Positions 49,601 to 64,000 of a DNA stretch of 64,000 nucleotides are shown piece by piece. Every line of letters begins with the position of its first letter. The first letter of the stretch is position 1. Below the pieces are notes generated by a model. The model saw nothing but the letters and a program-made list of their open reading frames with translations. It did no database searches and was not told the DNA's origin. Position numbers and translations under genes: made by a program. The stretch is taken from positions 8,198,327 through 8,262,326 of the forward strand of contig NC_084590.1 in the NCBI RefSeq assembly GCF_033807715.1, in the 5' to 3' direction. The DNA is from Cololabis saira (Eukaryota; Chordata; Actinopteri; Beloniformes; Belonidae).

Positions 49601-49937
49601 TATCCATATTAAGTTCCATAAAATTCTAATCAGACTGTCTGCATCACAAATGACTCCATCCTGTGAAATCCTTTCCTCCGCTCTCCAGTAGAGGTCTCTC
49701 CCCTCTCACTCTCTGTGCTCCTCTGCCCTGACTCCTACAGGTTCATAGGGATGGAGGAGTGATTATTGTTAGTGTATTATTATTATTTCCACTGATGATA
49801 ACCATACCTTGAATGAGATCAGCTCGATTTTTCAGAGGTAAAAAAAAACTAAAAGAAAACACCAGATTATTAAGGGGGGCTTAAGAATATTTGAGGGGGG
49901 CTTCAGCCCCCTTAAAATAGGCCTACCGACATCACTG
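46643..49937 (-). mobile_element. hAT transposon with perfect 8-bp target duplication TTTGGTTC
   Basis: Ends are CAGGGCGTCACTAGG and CCTACCGACATCACTG, with GGGGGGCTTAGCCC / GGGGGGCTTCAGCCCC subterminal repeats. TTTGGTTC is at 46635-46642 and 49938-49945. It carries a decayed transposase on the minus strand (46937-49249). It is inserted in an L1. Confidence 0.93.
46937..49249 (-). pseudogene. hAT transposase (ZMYM/TTF-DUF4371 type), several breaks
   Basis: Pieces in order from 49249: an acidic/Gln-rich N-terminus; a TTF-like zinc finger (SWFEKHNWLEYSVNQNTTFC then FPCRVFGK); a DUF4371-like part (KSKIYAIMADEARDENAEQL, AVCVRYVSEG); YDGAAVMSGSTGG; HCYAHQLNLDLCNTC; and the C-terminal dimerisation region (ALTVPVSSCSCERSFSALRR). 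These are the hallmarks of hAT transposases related to vertebrate ZMYM1/ZMYM6-like proteins. At least three frame breaks separate the pieces (near 48800, 48255 and 47900), so the copy cannot make a full protein. Confidence 0.9.
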
Positions 49938-49945
49938 TTTGGTTC

Positions 49946-50355
49946 TGTCCTAAATTGCACAATTTTTGGTCAGCTATATTTGACCTGCTCTCAAAGGCTT
50001 ACTCCTGGCCATCTTTGGATGCTCCACCGAGACCGAGACACAGCTTGCTCTGCAGCTAGGGATGGTTGTGGCTAAGAAACACATTCTATTAACCTGGAAG
50101 TCTGCCAGCCCACCCACCTTTACCCAATGTCTCACTGAAATGTCGTCAGCCATTCAGATGGAGAGACTGCGCTTGCACGGCTCGGACAGGCCAAACAGAT
50201 TTGAGAGTCTGGGGTCCTTTCCTGGCTCAGTGCGGGACATGATACCTAAATCTCTTTTCCATGTTTGTGTAACTCTTTTTTTCATGTTGTGGACTGTTCC
50301 TTGTGTAAAATTTAAAAACCATAAATAAAATATATTAAAAAAAAAAAAACAACTG
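49946..50355 (+). mobile_element. L1-type LINE, 3' end with poly(A)
   Basis: Continues the L1 at 45485 (HLWMLHRDRDTACSAARDG and similar). It ends in AATAAAATATATT and a 13-A run at 50338-50350. Joining the two halves across one TTTGGTTC restores continuity. Confidence 0.82.
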
Positions 50356-50804
50356 GAGACGTCAGATCACTAACCATTACAGATCTCAAGATAAAACCCT
50401 CCTCTTCTGTTACATGTTCTAAAAGTTTTCCCCCTAACACCTTAAATTCAGGTCACTTTAAACTGAACGATCAACATTTCCGTGGAAGCTTCAGCCTGTT
50501 ATGAATCTAGATAAACTGCTCCATCTACTGACGTGGTGGTGGTGAGTCACGTGACACGGGGCTGAAGAGGGAATTGTCCAATGTAATGAGGAATCTTCTG
50601 CAGGAATCTGAGCCGCTGGGCTGTAAAATGTCTTATTTTATCATGTCTTTAATGTGTGTTTATATGGATCACCATATAATTTAAGCATTCAGCGTGAGAC
50701 AAACGCATTTCAACAAGTTCACACGCATGGCATTTCTCACAATGTCAAATCATTAAAGTCAAGGCACTTCCAACATGCTATCTTACAAACGAGTCAGGTA
50801 GACT

Positions 50805-50918
<114 letters not shown>

Positions 50919-50984
50919 TTGATTATACATTAATCATACATTATTTTTTAAAGTATTGGATAAAAAATGTTGTGAATAATTAGT

Positions 50985-51905
50985 TTCATCTTGACATTTG
51001 TTCAGACAGTAAGAGTTTACCGGTGGTAGACCTGGTGACGTCTTTTATAACAGCTGCTGTAAGCAGAGTTTCAGCCTCATCCTCTGTAAAAACATGTCAC
51101 TGTCTTTGTTGATTTGATCACAACTGGCTCAGAAAGATCCCAGATTGTTATATATATGTATATATATATATATATATATAAACCCCAACCATCTGTCCTT
51201 CAGACAGGTCGAGGCTCCTGAGATAGTTACACTGACTTACAGAGAGAGTGTCTGTTAAAACCATCAGGAGCATTTACATACTTGAATACTACACACACAT
51301 TGATACACTGTGTGCGCATGCGTGTGTGATAAAAGTACTTTCTCTGTATAAAACATTTGCATCCTCTGAGCGGTACAGAAATCCTCTCATTGATCGTATT
51401 CAAACTGCTGATCAGGTAAATCCTCCTGATGTTAACAATTGTTTCTTCTCTTCATGACGTCGACCAGCTGCTGATTAATATGACATTTGTCCATATCTGT
51501 TAATGATTAGAGAACATTTTAGGAACATATTAGTGGAAACATGAACATTTGGAAACAAAGATGAAATCTCCAGAGATCTACAAAGACTCCAGTTTGTTAG
51601 AGCTCTCTGTTCTAGCAGCTCGTACTGACATGTCCTTCTCTGACTGGACACTAAACCTCCTCTAGATCAGTGATTAATCAACCCCTAGTTGTCCGTGGTG
51701 TAATTGATGGGGGTCAGTGATAATAAAATATAGATATATATTTTTAAAAAGATGCTCTGACATTTATAAAAATAGATTAATATTTTACACAAATGTGACC
51801 AAACCTTTATCCCCCTAAACTACAGAGGGTAACGTGACCTCCTTTTACTCTTTACAAGTGTAATTGGTTGTATTTTAATCAGAAATCTTGGACCTGGGCA
51901 GCACA
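50985..51905. repeat. Local duplication, copy A
   Basis: Near-identical to 58500-60075: GGTGGTAGACCTGGTGACGT, the AACCATCAGGAGCATTT module, the GACATGTCCTTCTCTGACTG stretch and AACGTGACCTCCTTTTACTC occur in the same order. Copy B has ~610 bp extra at about 59258-59868. Confidence 0.85.
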
Positions 51906-51997
51906 GTGGTTTGGTGGTTAGCACTGTTGCCTCACAGCAAGAAGGTTCCCGGTTCAACTCCCTGGCCCGGCGGGCCCCCCCCCCCCCCCCCCCCCCG

Positions 51998-52033
<36 letters not shown>

Positions 52034-52110
52034 TTTACTCAGATGTCCAAAATGCCCTTCTGTGAAAGGCCTTTCAAGTCTAGTCAACTTTATTTATAAA
52101 GCACTTTAAA
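51905..52110 (+). repeat. Dispersed tRNA-like-headed repeat, fragment broken by poly(C)
   Basis: The head GGTGGTTAGCACTGTTGCCT and CACAGCAAGAAGGTTCCCGG are shared with 52712 and 60355. It runs into C tracts (51975-52033), with unrelated sequence beyond. Confidence 0.75.
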
Positions 52111-52349
52111 AACACCAACATGGTCCAAAGTGCTGGACAGGCAAATGGAAAACAAAACACCATAAAACACAAGGCACATAAATAAAACAATCATGATAAT
52201 AAATATATATATATATATATACATACATATATTTATAGACCCCAACCCTGTGTCCTGAATTAGTAGACTTGCAGAGAGAGCGTCTGTTAATTTTTTTTTA
52301 TTTTATTTTTTTTAACATACAGTGCAAACAATGACAAAAGACAACATCA

Positions 52350-52381
<32 letters not shown>

Positions 52382-52711
52382 CGTGTGTGAGTGTAAATAA
52401 GATGATGAAAATAGGTACATAAATTGATAATATTAATTCGAGCGTAAACAAATAAATACTTATCATATAGAGTGGTGTAGCATGATATCATATAAATATA
52501 GCATAATAAATATAGTAATATCCTAATATAACATAATTTTTATAGAGTATTATAACATGTAACCAAATTATATCACCATACTATTATATATAAGAATATA
52601 ATAATACTATAATTTAACATCCCATGAGATTTCATAACTTAATATAATAATATGAAACAATATATCATGATAATGCCAGGAATAATTATTAGAGTTAGAA
52701 TTGGTCATTTA

Positions 52712-53075
52712 TGTTTTGGTGGCTTAGTGGTTATCACTGTTGCCTCACAGCAAGAAAGTCCCGGTTCGACTCCCAGGCCCGGCAGGGTCTTTCTGTGTGG
52801 AGTTTGCATGTTCTCCCCGTGCTTGCGTGGGTTTCCTCCGGTTACTCCGGGTTCCTCCCACAGTCCAAAAACATGTGTAGTAGTTAATTGATGATTCTAA
52901 ATTGCCTGCAGGTGTGAGCGTGAGTGTGCATGGTTTGTGTGTTTATATGTGGCCCTGTGATGGACTGGTGACCTGTCCAGGGTGTAACCCCTGCCTCTCA
53001 CCTGAAAATAGCTGGGATAAACTCCAGCAGACCCCCGTGACCCTGAAAAGGGGGTATAGATAATGGATGGATGGA
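52712..53075 (+). repeat. Dispersed repeat (tRNA-like head, ATGGATGG tail)
   Basis: Runs GGTGGCTTAGTGGTTATCAC, GGAGTTTGCATGTTCTCCCC, CCCACAGTCCAAAAACATG, GGCCCTGTGATGGACTGGTG and CTCCAGCAGACCCC to GATAATGGATGGATGGATG. Other copies are at 57360 (reverse) and 60355. The head resembles a tRNA 5' half. The family is very common in teleosts; I cannot assign its class. Confidence 0.8.
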
Positions 53076-53089
53076 TGTTTTACAATGGT

Positions 53090-53600
53090 GAGGTCAGACC
53101 GGGCATCAGGGATGCGAGCAGGAGGCCCCCACCAGACTCCAGTTGCCCGACCAGGAGCCTCAGCAAGCAACTGATTTTTTTTTTTTTCCCTATTCCCCTT
53201 CCCCCGCCTCCCCTCCTGATTAGTTTTGTTTAATTCTGTCAGATGTCATTTAGAGTCAGGAGGGATCACATCTCGGACCAACCCGACCCAGAGGAGGCTG
53301 CCGGCCCGTTGTGGATCCACCTCCTGTGCTTCTCCTACTCTGGGAAACTCCCAGACCCTGAGGGGGGGTCTGCCCGCTGAGGAGAAGCTTTCCAATTTTT
53401 CATTATTCATTTATTTTATTTTATTATTTATTTATTTATTTATTTGTTTATTCCCCCACCCCTTTTTTGAGAATGAGAGAGATGGGGTTCTCCCCTACCT
53501 GCCCCCGTCCACCAGCCAGGGCCCCGTCATGGCCCCACAGAGCCAGGCCTGGAGCCCCCGCCCACCTCTACCTTCAGCCAGTCAAGCCCGGACCCGCACC
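53090..53600. other. C-rich unassigned repeat-like sequence
   Basis: Compositionally unlike its AT-rich surroundings (CCCCTACCTGCCCCCGTCCA, GCCCGGACCCGCACCCC). No domain was recognised. Resembles in style, but not demonstrably in sequence, the GC-rich block at 29690. Confidence 0.4.
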
Positions 53601-53654
53601 CCACCTTTACTATAATTATGATATAATAACTTCATTATCATGATTAATGTTTAA

Positions 53655-53674
53655 ATAAATAAAAAAAAAAAAAA

Positions 53675-53718
<44 letters not shown>
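53655..53718. repeat. A run and (TAA)n microsatellite
   Basis: About 15 A followed by TAA triplets. Confidence 0.95.
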
Positions 53719-53720
<2 letters not shown>

Positions 53721-53841
53721 TACAAAAAATAGAAACTTTGGTTGTGATGTTGGTTTGATAATAATAGCAATGAGAACAACAACAGTAGTAATAATAATGG
53801 CAGTCATGATCTTAATCATAACCAATATGTATATACCGGGT

Positions 53842-54178
53842 CAGAGCCGTCTGGGAGATTTGCGAGGCCCTGTGCAAAATGGCCAGAGGAGGCCCTCGCG
53901 CGTGAGCGCGGCGAGCGCGCACGGAATTTTGGGGTTTCGGGTGTCTATATGCGCAATTTTAACTCTCCAATTAGCAAAATACTGGACACCTTCCCCTGCA
54001 GTGGCGGAGCGTGGGTCTCAGTATAGAGGGGGCGGAGCATTCTCCATGGGCCCTTATGATAGTCATTTTGACGTTCAACAACATCATCCTACCCCTCAAC
54101 CAACATTTATTCTCACTTTTATTGAGCTAAGCCTATAGGCCTATGCTGCAGAAAGCAGAGTAAAGTCACACACACGCA

Positions 54179-54235
<57 letters not shown>

Positions 54236-55055
54236 GCCTGACAGCTGTCAATCACACGGCGATGAAAACTCAGATAGTCACGGACTGACTCAGTTCCATC
54301 TTTGATACAGCTTAAATAAAAAAAAAACCTAACTGGTCTAAAATTACACAATCTATCTAGATAGATATAGACACAGTGGTCTAGAACATCATTTCTGATT
54401 CTAGAACAGAGAATAGACTCTAGTCTAGTTGACAAGAACACAAAGCACATTCTAATAGGCAGGTGGTCAAGAAAGACATTATTTATGAAGGTAACACTGA
54501 CTCACCAACGGTAGTTGACTCTTCCATAACCCAAAATAATCCAGGTAACGTGGAAAACGGGGTAACATTCAAAACTTTGTACAAATTTAGTCCTCTTTTA
54601 AACTTTAGCGCTAATCTCCTTCACTGTGACTGTTAAGGCTGATTTATGGTACCGCGTTACACCAACGCAGCGCCTACGGCGAAGGTTGTGCGTCGCCGCA
54701 TAACCTCGCCGGAGACTGCGCCGTACCCTATGGCGCATGCTCTGCGTCGATTTAACGCAGAACCATAAATCAGGCTTTACACCCAATCCGCGTTGGCTCA
54801 CAGCCCTGATGCGTTCAGGACAGTTGTAAATTAAGAATTAGAACATTTTATCGTTATTATAGCCTACAATTTATGATGATATATGAATTGCACATATATT
54901 TATCGATATGCACAAACTAGCACACATTTAGGTCTGTAATGGAACGTGACTGTTGATATTTATAAGGGGAAAAAAAACGGCCCATAGCGCGAGGCTCCTT
55001 GGGGCGCGAGGCCCCGTGCGGTCGCACGGTTCGCACACCCCTTGCGGCGGCCCTG
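53842..55055. mobile_element. hAT-like element with perfect 8-bp target duplication TACCGGGT
   Basis: Ends are CAGAGCCGTCTGGGAG and TTGCGGCGGCCCTG (inverted in style, CAGRGCCG tips). TACCGGGT lies at 53834-53841 and 55056-55063. GCGCGAGGC-type sequence sits near both ends. It contains an (AC) array (54166-54234) and a nested MITE (54635-54774). No transposase was seen. Confidence 0.88.
54635..54774. mobile_element. Palindromic MITE (GATTTATGGTTCTGCGTTA family), copy 2
   Basis: Arms AGGCTGATTTATGGTACCGC and GCAGAACCATAAATCAGGCT. TTA flanks both ends, a PIF/Harbinger-type 3-bp duplication. Same family as 23032 and likewise nested in a hAT-like element. Confidence 0.83.
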
Positions 55056-55504
55056 TACCGGGTACTAATAATTTCACTCTTCAAAAGTGACAGCAACAGT
55101 TATTGTTATCATCACATTCATAATCATGGTTGTAATAATGACAATAATGTAATAATCATAACAATATGATAATGTAGTAATAATAATAATATATAATAGC
55201 TATAACAATATATTTAATATATGGTGATATAAAAATGTAACAATAGTAATATATGACAGGTATAATATGTAATAATACTATATATAATATATGATCTTAT
55301 AGTAATATGATCATAATTGATAAAATTAACAATAAAGTAAGAGTTGTAAGTGACAACAAAATGGACAGAAAAGGGAGGTATTTGTGAGAGGAATCAGCTC
55401 TGGATGTATTGTAGGAAGGGGAACCAAGTGTTTTCATAGGATTAGATGTTATTTTTCAAAATTGCAGTGAGTTTTTTTAGGTTTGATCTGTTAGAAGATT
55501 AAGC

Positions 55505-55860
55505 CAGTGAGTGTCTGTTAAAACAATTAGGAGCATTTGCATACTTGAATACTACACACACATTGATACACTGTGTGCACATGCTTGTGTGATAAAAGTA
55601 CTGTCTGTTAAAACATTTGCATCCTCCAAATGGTACAGAAATCTTTTCATTGATCATATTCAACCTGCTGATCAGGTAAATCCTCCTGATGTCCGGCCAG
55701 AGAAACCTCACCCTGTCTGGTGAAAATAAGCTGCTCACTCCTCAGGTTAAGGAGGAGACCTGAGCTCAGTGCAGGGTCTCCCGGGGTTGGTAGAGGGAGC
55801 AATGCCCAGGACTGACTTAGGGAGAAGCACTAGGGGGGATTAAAATGTATATATGTAATA
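55505..55860. repeat. Duplicated module (short copy)
   Basis: TGTCTGTTAAAACAATTAGG, TACACACACATTGATACACT and AAATCCTCCTGATGT repeat the module at 51248, 56800 and 58825. It continues into a ~130-bp stretch (GAGACCTGAGCTCAGTGCAG, AGGGAGCAATGCCCAGGACT) shared with 56990-57120 and 39110-39245. Confidence 0.82.
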
Positions 55861-56170
55861 CAAACATAAAACATAAACCCCCGAGCAATTATTATATAAA
55901 CAATGGCAGGTAAAAACTCCCCTAGTGGGAGAAAAGCCTTCATACTATCATATCATACTGCGTATGATACACGCAGTAAGCGCAGTAACACAAAGAATAA
56001 AGAGAGATATAAGTAGACGATGATGGTTCGTGTTAAAAAAAGACTTCTTGTTCCGGAGGTACAAGAAGCCAACAGAAAGAAAAAAAAGAAAAACAGATGA
56101 AAACAGATCATGTTGGGATGTCGGGTGCCAACTTGAACAGGGGGGGGGGGTCCTTAAGAGTCGATCACAA

Positions 56171-56305
<135 letters not shown>

Positions 56306-56590
56306 TATGATTATGCATTAATCATACATTATTTTTAAAAAGTATTGGATAAAAAAATGTTGTGAAAAATATGTCTCAATGTTAGAATCGGTCATTAAAT
56401 TGAATTAAAATTAAGATAAATATATAAAGAAGAGAGAAAGCAAAAAGGAATTTAACTCTCTATATATAGTTGAGATATATCTGTGATGAAAATGACAGGC
56501 CTCTCTTATCTTTTTAAGTGGGAGAACTTGCACAACTGGTGTCTGACTAAATACATCTTTACCCCACTGTATAATATTTTAAACATATAC

Positions 56591-56596
<6 letters not shown>

Positions 56597-56655
<59 letters not shown>

Positions 56656-56690
56656 CATATATATATATACACACACATACACACATACAT
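56597..56690. repeat. (AT)n / (ACATAT) microsatellite
   Basis: A TA run interrupted by ACATATATAT variants, then CACACATA. Confidence 0.95.
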
Positions 56691-56759
56691 ATAGTAGTGT
56701 CAACTTGGAGTGGATACTTCCTGTAAGTAATATAAGTAATTAGTTTAATCTAGGCATTT

Positions 56760-57140
56760 ATAGACCCCAACCCTCTGTCCTGAAATAGTAGACTTGCAGA
56801 GAGAGCGTCTGTTAAAACCATCAGGAGCATTTGCATACTTGAATACTACACACACATTGATACACTGTGTGCGCATGCGTGTGTGATAAAAGTACTGTCT
56901 GTTAAAACATTTGCATCCTCCAAATGGTACAGAAATCTTCTCTCTGATCATATTCAACCTGCTGATCAGGTAAATCCTCCTGACGTCCAGCCAGAGAAGT
57001 CCCACCCTGTCTGGTGAACAGAAGCTGCTGCTCACTCCTCAGGTTAAGGAGGAGACCTGAGCTCAGTGCAGGAACTCCCGGGGTTGGTAGAGGGAGCAAT
57101 GACCAGCACTGACTTAGGGAGGAACACTGGGGGGATACAA
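56760..57140. repeat. Duplicated module (short copy 2)
   Basis: Same order as 55505-55860 including AGAGCGTCTGTTAAAACCAT, then GAGCTCAGTGCAGGAACTCC and GACTTAGGGAGGAACACTGG. A further shared piece, AACAGATCATTTTGGGATTT at 57308, matches 56101. Confidence 0.82.
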
Positions 57141-57357
57141 TTTATATATGTAATACAAACATAACACGATCTGCATCCTCTTCAAAGTTCAAGTTAGCGC
57201 TTGAAATTGCAATAATGTTAAAAAACAAAAACAAATCATGATACACGATAAACGCAGTAACCAGAGCGCAGTCTGAGCCACCAGAAAAGACAAAGAAAAT
57301 AGATGAAAACAGATCATTTTGGGATTTCGGGATACGCTAACTTGAACAGGGGGGGTC

Positions 57358-57895
57358 CCTATCCATCCATCCATCCATCCATCCATCCATCTATCCATCC
57401 ATCCATCCATTTTCTATACCTGCTTTATCCTTTCCAGGGTCACGGGGGTCTGCTGGAGTTTATCCCAGCTAATTACAGGAGAGAGGCAGGTTCACCCTGG
57501 ACAGATCACCAGTCCATCACAGGGACACATACAGGACTGTCTCAGAAAATTAGAATATTGTGATAAAGTTCTTTATTTTCTGTAATACAATTAAAAAAAT
57601 TACATTACTTTTTCTGTCTAGATTAGATTAGATTGTCTAGATTTCTGTAATTGCATTACTGAAAATCACAATATTCTAATTTTCTGAGACAGTCCTGTGT
57701 ACGCAAACAACCAGACATACTCAAACCTACAGGCAATTTAGAATCACCAATTAACCTAATACACATGTTTTTGGACTGTGGGAGGAAACCGGAGTAACCC
57801 ACGCAAGCACGGGGAGAACATGCAAACTCCACACAGAAAGACCCTTCTTGCTGTGAGGCAACAGTGATAACCACTAAACCACCACCCGGGTTGAT
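57358..57895 (-). repeat. Dispersed repeat, reverse copy, split by a MITE
   Basis: A CATC-repeat tail (57358-57412), then the reverse complement of the 52712 repeat, ending with TTGCTGTGAGGCAACAGTGATAACC near 57865. The palindromic MITE at 57532 interrupts it. Confidence 0.8.
57532..57697. mobile_element. Palindromic MITE (CAGGACTGTCTCAGAAAATT)
   Basis: Near-perfect ~70-bp inverted arms: CAGGACTGTCTCAGAAAATT and AATTTTCTGAGACAGTCCTG, with AGAATATTGTGAT continuing inward. The CAGG tip and AAAATTAGAATAT subterminus resemble the element at 40469, suggesting a related family. Confidence 0.87.
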
Positions 57896-58067
57896 CACAA
57901 ATTTGCAGGAGGTTCAGAAGAACCCCAAAAAGGTTGAGAACCACTGATCTACAGCCAAGAAGATCTTTAGGTTGGAGCTACTTTAGTCTGGTATTTTTCT
58001 TCAGGGCAGGTCACGTGAAGAGAGCCTGCAGGTGCATGTCAGGGAGGGGGGGTGTTCATATCATCAT

Positions 58068-58233
<166 letters not shown>

Positions 58234-58371
58234 CATTAATCATAAATTATTTTAAAAATGGATTGGATAAAAAAATGTTGTGAAAAATATGTCTCAATGT
58301 TAGAATCTGTCATTAAGCTAAATTAAAATTAAGGTAAATATATAAAGAAGAAAGGAAGCAAAAAAGGATAC

Positions 58372-58375
<4 letters not shown>

Positions 58376-58439
<64 letters not shown>
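58376..58439. repeat. (AT)n microsatellite
   Basis: A TA run ending TATATAGTTGAGATATA, the same flank as at 56460. Confidence 0.96.
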
Positions 58440-58442
<3 letters not shown>

Positions 58443-58499
58443 GAGATATACCTGTGATGAAACTTACAGGACATTTCAAATTGGAGTAATTTAAGTAAT

Positions 58500-60075
<1,576 letters not shown>

Positions 60076-60354
60076 GGTGGATCACAATGATCACAAATCT
60101 AAATAGGTTATTTTTATTTTTATTGTATTTTATTTTTTATTTTTATACAGAACTGTCCCTTTTCTTTTCTTTTCTTTCTCTACCTCAAACTGCTGCACCT
60201 TAAATGTTTATTCTGTTTATTCTGTATCATAGAAATTCCACATTTGTTTTATTGTTTATTTTACTACCAAAGAGCGAAATTACAGTCAAGTTTCTTGTTG
60301 GACAATGTTCGAACCTGGCCAATAAAGTTGATTCTGATTCTGATTCTGATTCTG

Positions 60355-60690
60355 ATGGTGGCTTAGTGGTTAGCACTGTTGCCTCACAGCAAGAAGGTTC
60401 CCGGTTCAACTCCCTGTGTGGAGTTTGCATGTTCTCCCCGTGCTTGCGTGGGTTTCCTCCAGGTACTCTGGTTTCCTCCCACAGTCCAAAAACATGCGTA
60501 GTAGGTTAATTGATGATTCTAAATTGCCCGCAGGTGTGAGTGTGAGTATGTCTGGTTGTGTATATAAGTGATGGACTGGTGACCTGTCCAGGTGAACCTG
60601 CCTCTCACCTGTGATGAGCTGGGAGAGACTCCAGTGACCCTCGTGACCCTGCAAAGGATAAAGCGGGTGTAGATAATGGATGGATGGATC
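60355..60690 (+). repeat. Dispersed repeat (tRNA-like head, ATGGATGG tail)
   Basis: Same family as 52712: GGTGGCTTAGTGGTTAGCAC ... GTGATGGACTGGTGACCTGT ... AATGGATGGATGGATC. Preceded by a TTCTGA repeat (60330-60356). Confidence 0.82.
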
Positions 60691-61208
60691 TTGGACCCGT
60701 TTACATTGTTGAAGTTACTGCATGACACTGTTAATACAAACATAACACGAGGGCACGGTGGCTTCTAGCTGCCTCATAACCTTGAAAGGTTGGTGAAAGG
60801 GCCTTTCTGTGTTGGGTAGCTAATGTAATGCTATCCATCAATCGGAACTGTGGAAATTAGACGCTGAATCTACGTATGAACTTTGGTTGAGGTGACTGTA
60901 CAACACCTCACACCTGAGACTGAACTGGAGCCTTCTGCTCACGTTAAACATTAATTATATGCAAACTGGCTGGCGTCTGAGTCCTTATCTCCAATTCCAT
61001 TTGGTTACTTATTTCAAGTCCATCCACCTGTGGAGTCCTGCAGCATCCATGGTGTCGTCAGGGAGGGATGACGAGGCGTCGACCGTATGGACCGTGAGGT
61101 GAGGGTGTCAGCAGATGATTGGACGGTCACAGATAAAGAATGCTTTAAAACGGCCCTCCGTTCTGACCGGAGCATCTTCTTCTGGAGGAAGACCGTCTCA
61201 GCAGCGTG
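60691..61208 (+). promoter_or_regulatory. Upstream region of the serine protease gene
   Basis: No gene or repeat boundary was recognised. An AT-rich GCTTTAAAACGG at about 61142, 67 bp before the ATG, could serve as a TATA-like element with a short 5' UTR. This is inferred from spacing only. Confidence 0.35.
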
Positions 61209-63494
<2,286 letters not shown>

Positions 63495-63529
63495 GTGTCC
63501 CAGTTGTGTGACGTTTGCTTGTGAGCAAC

Positions 63530-63535
63530 AATAAA
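63530..63535 (+). other. Polyadenylation signal of the serine protease gene
   Basis: AATAAA lies 36 bp after the stop codon. The next 60 bp lead into a CA microsatellite. Confidence 0.75.
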
Positions 63536-63597
63536 GAGACCTCAGGTCTCCTTAAGAGCAGAAACGTGTCTGTGATGTTTGTAACTCATGAACTAGT

Positions 63598-63599
<2 letters not shown>

Positions 63600-63684
<85 letters not shown>
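63600..63684. repeat. (CA)n microsatellite
   Basis: About 41 CA units downstream of the protease gene. The remaining ~310 bp to the window edge hold nothing recognisable. Confidence 0.97.
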
Positions 63685-63686
<2 letters not shown>

Positions 63687-64000
63687 CTGGTGTGTGAGGG
63701 AGAACCTGAGGGGTCAGGTGGTCCAAACTCATCCCAGCAGCAGACCCCAGGGTCCAGGATGGGGATCAGGTCCAGCAGTCGGCTGGTCCCCAGAACCTTC
63801 TAGACGAGAAGTGGATCTGCTCTGACGGGTGTTCAGCATCGTTACGCTGCTAGTCATCTGATGACACATTCATATTCACCTACAATATTAATGTAAACAT
63901 GCACACTACTACTACTGCAAAAACACAAAATCTTAACAAGAATATTTGTCTTATTTCTAGTTAAAATGTCTCATTTTTAGTCCAAAAAAAAACTCATTAC

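Overview
This window is animal nuclear DNA, almost certainly from a teleost fish. Genes are split by GT-AG introns, and most of the sequence is transposon-derived: hAT elements with 8-bp target duplications, PIF/Harbinger-like MITEs, Tc1 remnants, L1, L2-like and Rex3/RTE-like LINE fragments, tRNA-headed SINEs, and very long AT, TG and TGA microsatellites. This mixture is typical of fish. I saw nothing bacterial, phage or plasmid-like.

Three protein-coding loci can be supported. (1) At the left edge, on the + strand, is the 3' part of a PDZ scaffold gene most like NHERF4/PDZD3 (exons 118-325, 1363-1559, 2184-2348 or 2378, and a tentative last exon at 5610-5765 followed by AATAAA at 5849). (2) On the - strand is a complete Nemo-like kinase gene (NLK). 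All 11 coding exons were located between 39893 (ATG) and 13353 (stop). Their phases agree at every junction and together they encode 529 residues with an intact kinase core. NHERF4 and NLK converge across a repeat-filled gap. (3) At the right edge, on the + strand, is a complete five-exon S1 serine protease gene (61209-63494, 260 residues) with an intact His-Asp-Ser triad but an unusual specificity pocket.

Layout: 1-5.9 kb NHERF4-like gene with inserted transposons; 5.9-13.3 kb intergenic MITEs, an 18-bp minisatellite and Tc1 remnants; 13.35-39.9 kb NLK with repeat-packed introns; 40.4-42.4 kb a TA-flanked element carrying a 41-bp tandem array; 42.5-43.05 kb a CpG-rich, CCAAT-containing block that may be the NLK promoter and 5' exon; 43.2-50.35 kb a nest of LINEs and hATs, including a 3.3-kb hAT with a decayed transposase inside an L1; 50.4-60.7 kb locally duplicated modules, long AT runs and dispersed repeats; 60.8-64 kb the protease gene.

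The most unusual feature is the roughly 2.1-kb minisatellite at 19.9-21.985 kb. It abuts the 5' splice site of NLK exon 6, and its roughly 40-bp unit appears to be a tandem copy of that exon-intron junction. Each unit carries an acceptor-like tract, a 15-nt in-frame segment (Ser-Pro-Ile-His-Glu, against Ser-Pro-Ile-Gln-Gln at the real exon end) and the same GTACCG donor. About 50 potential microexons therefore lie inside one kinase intron.
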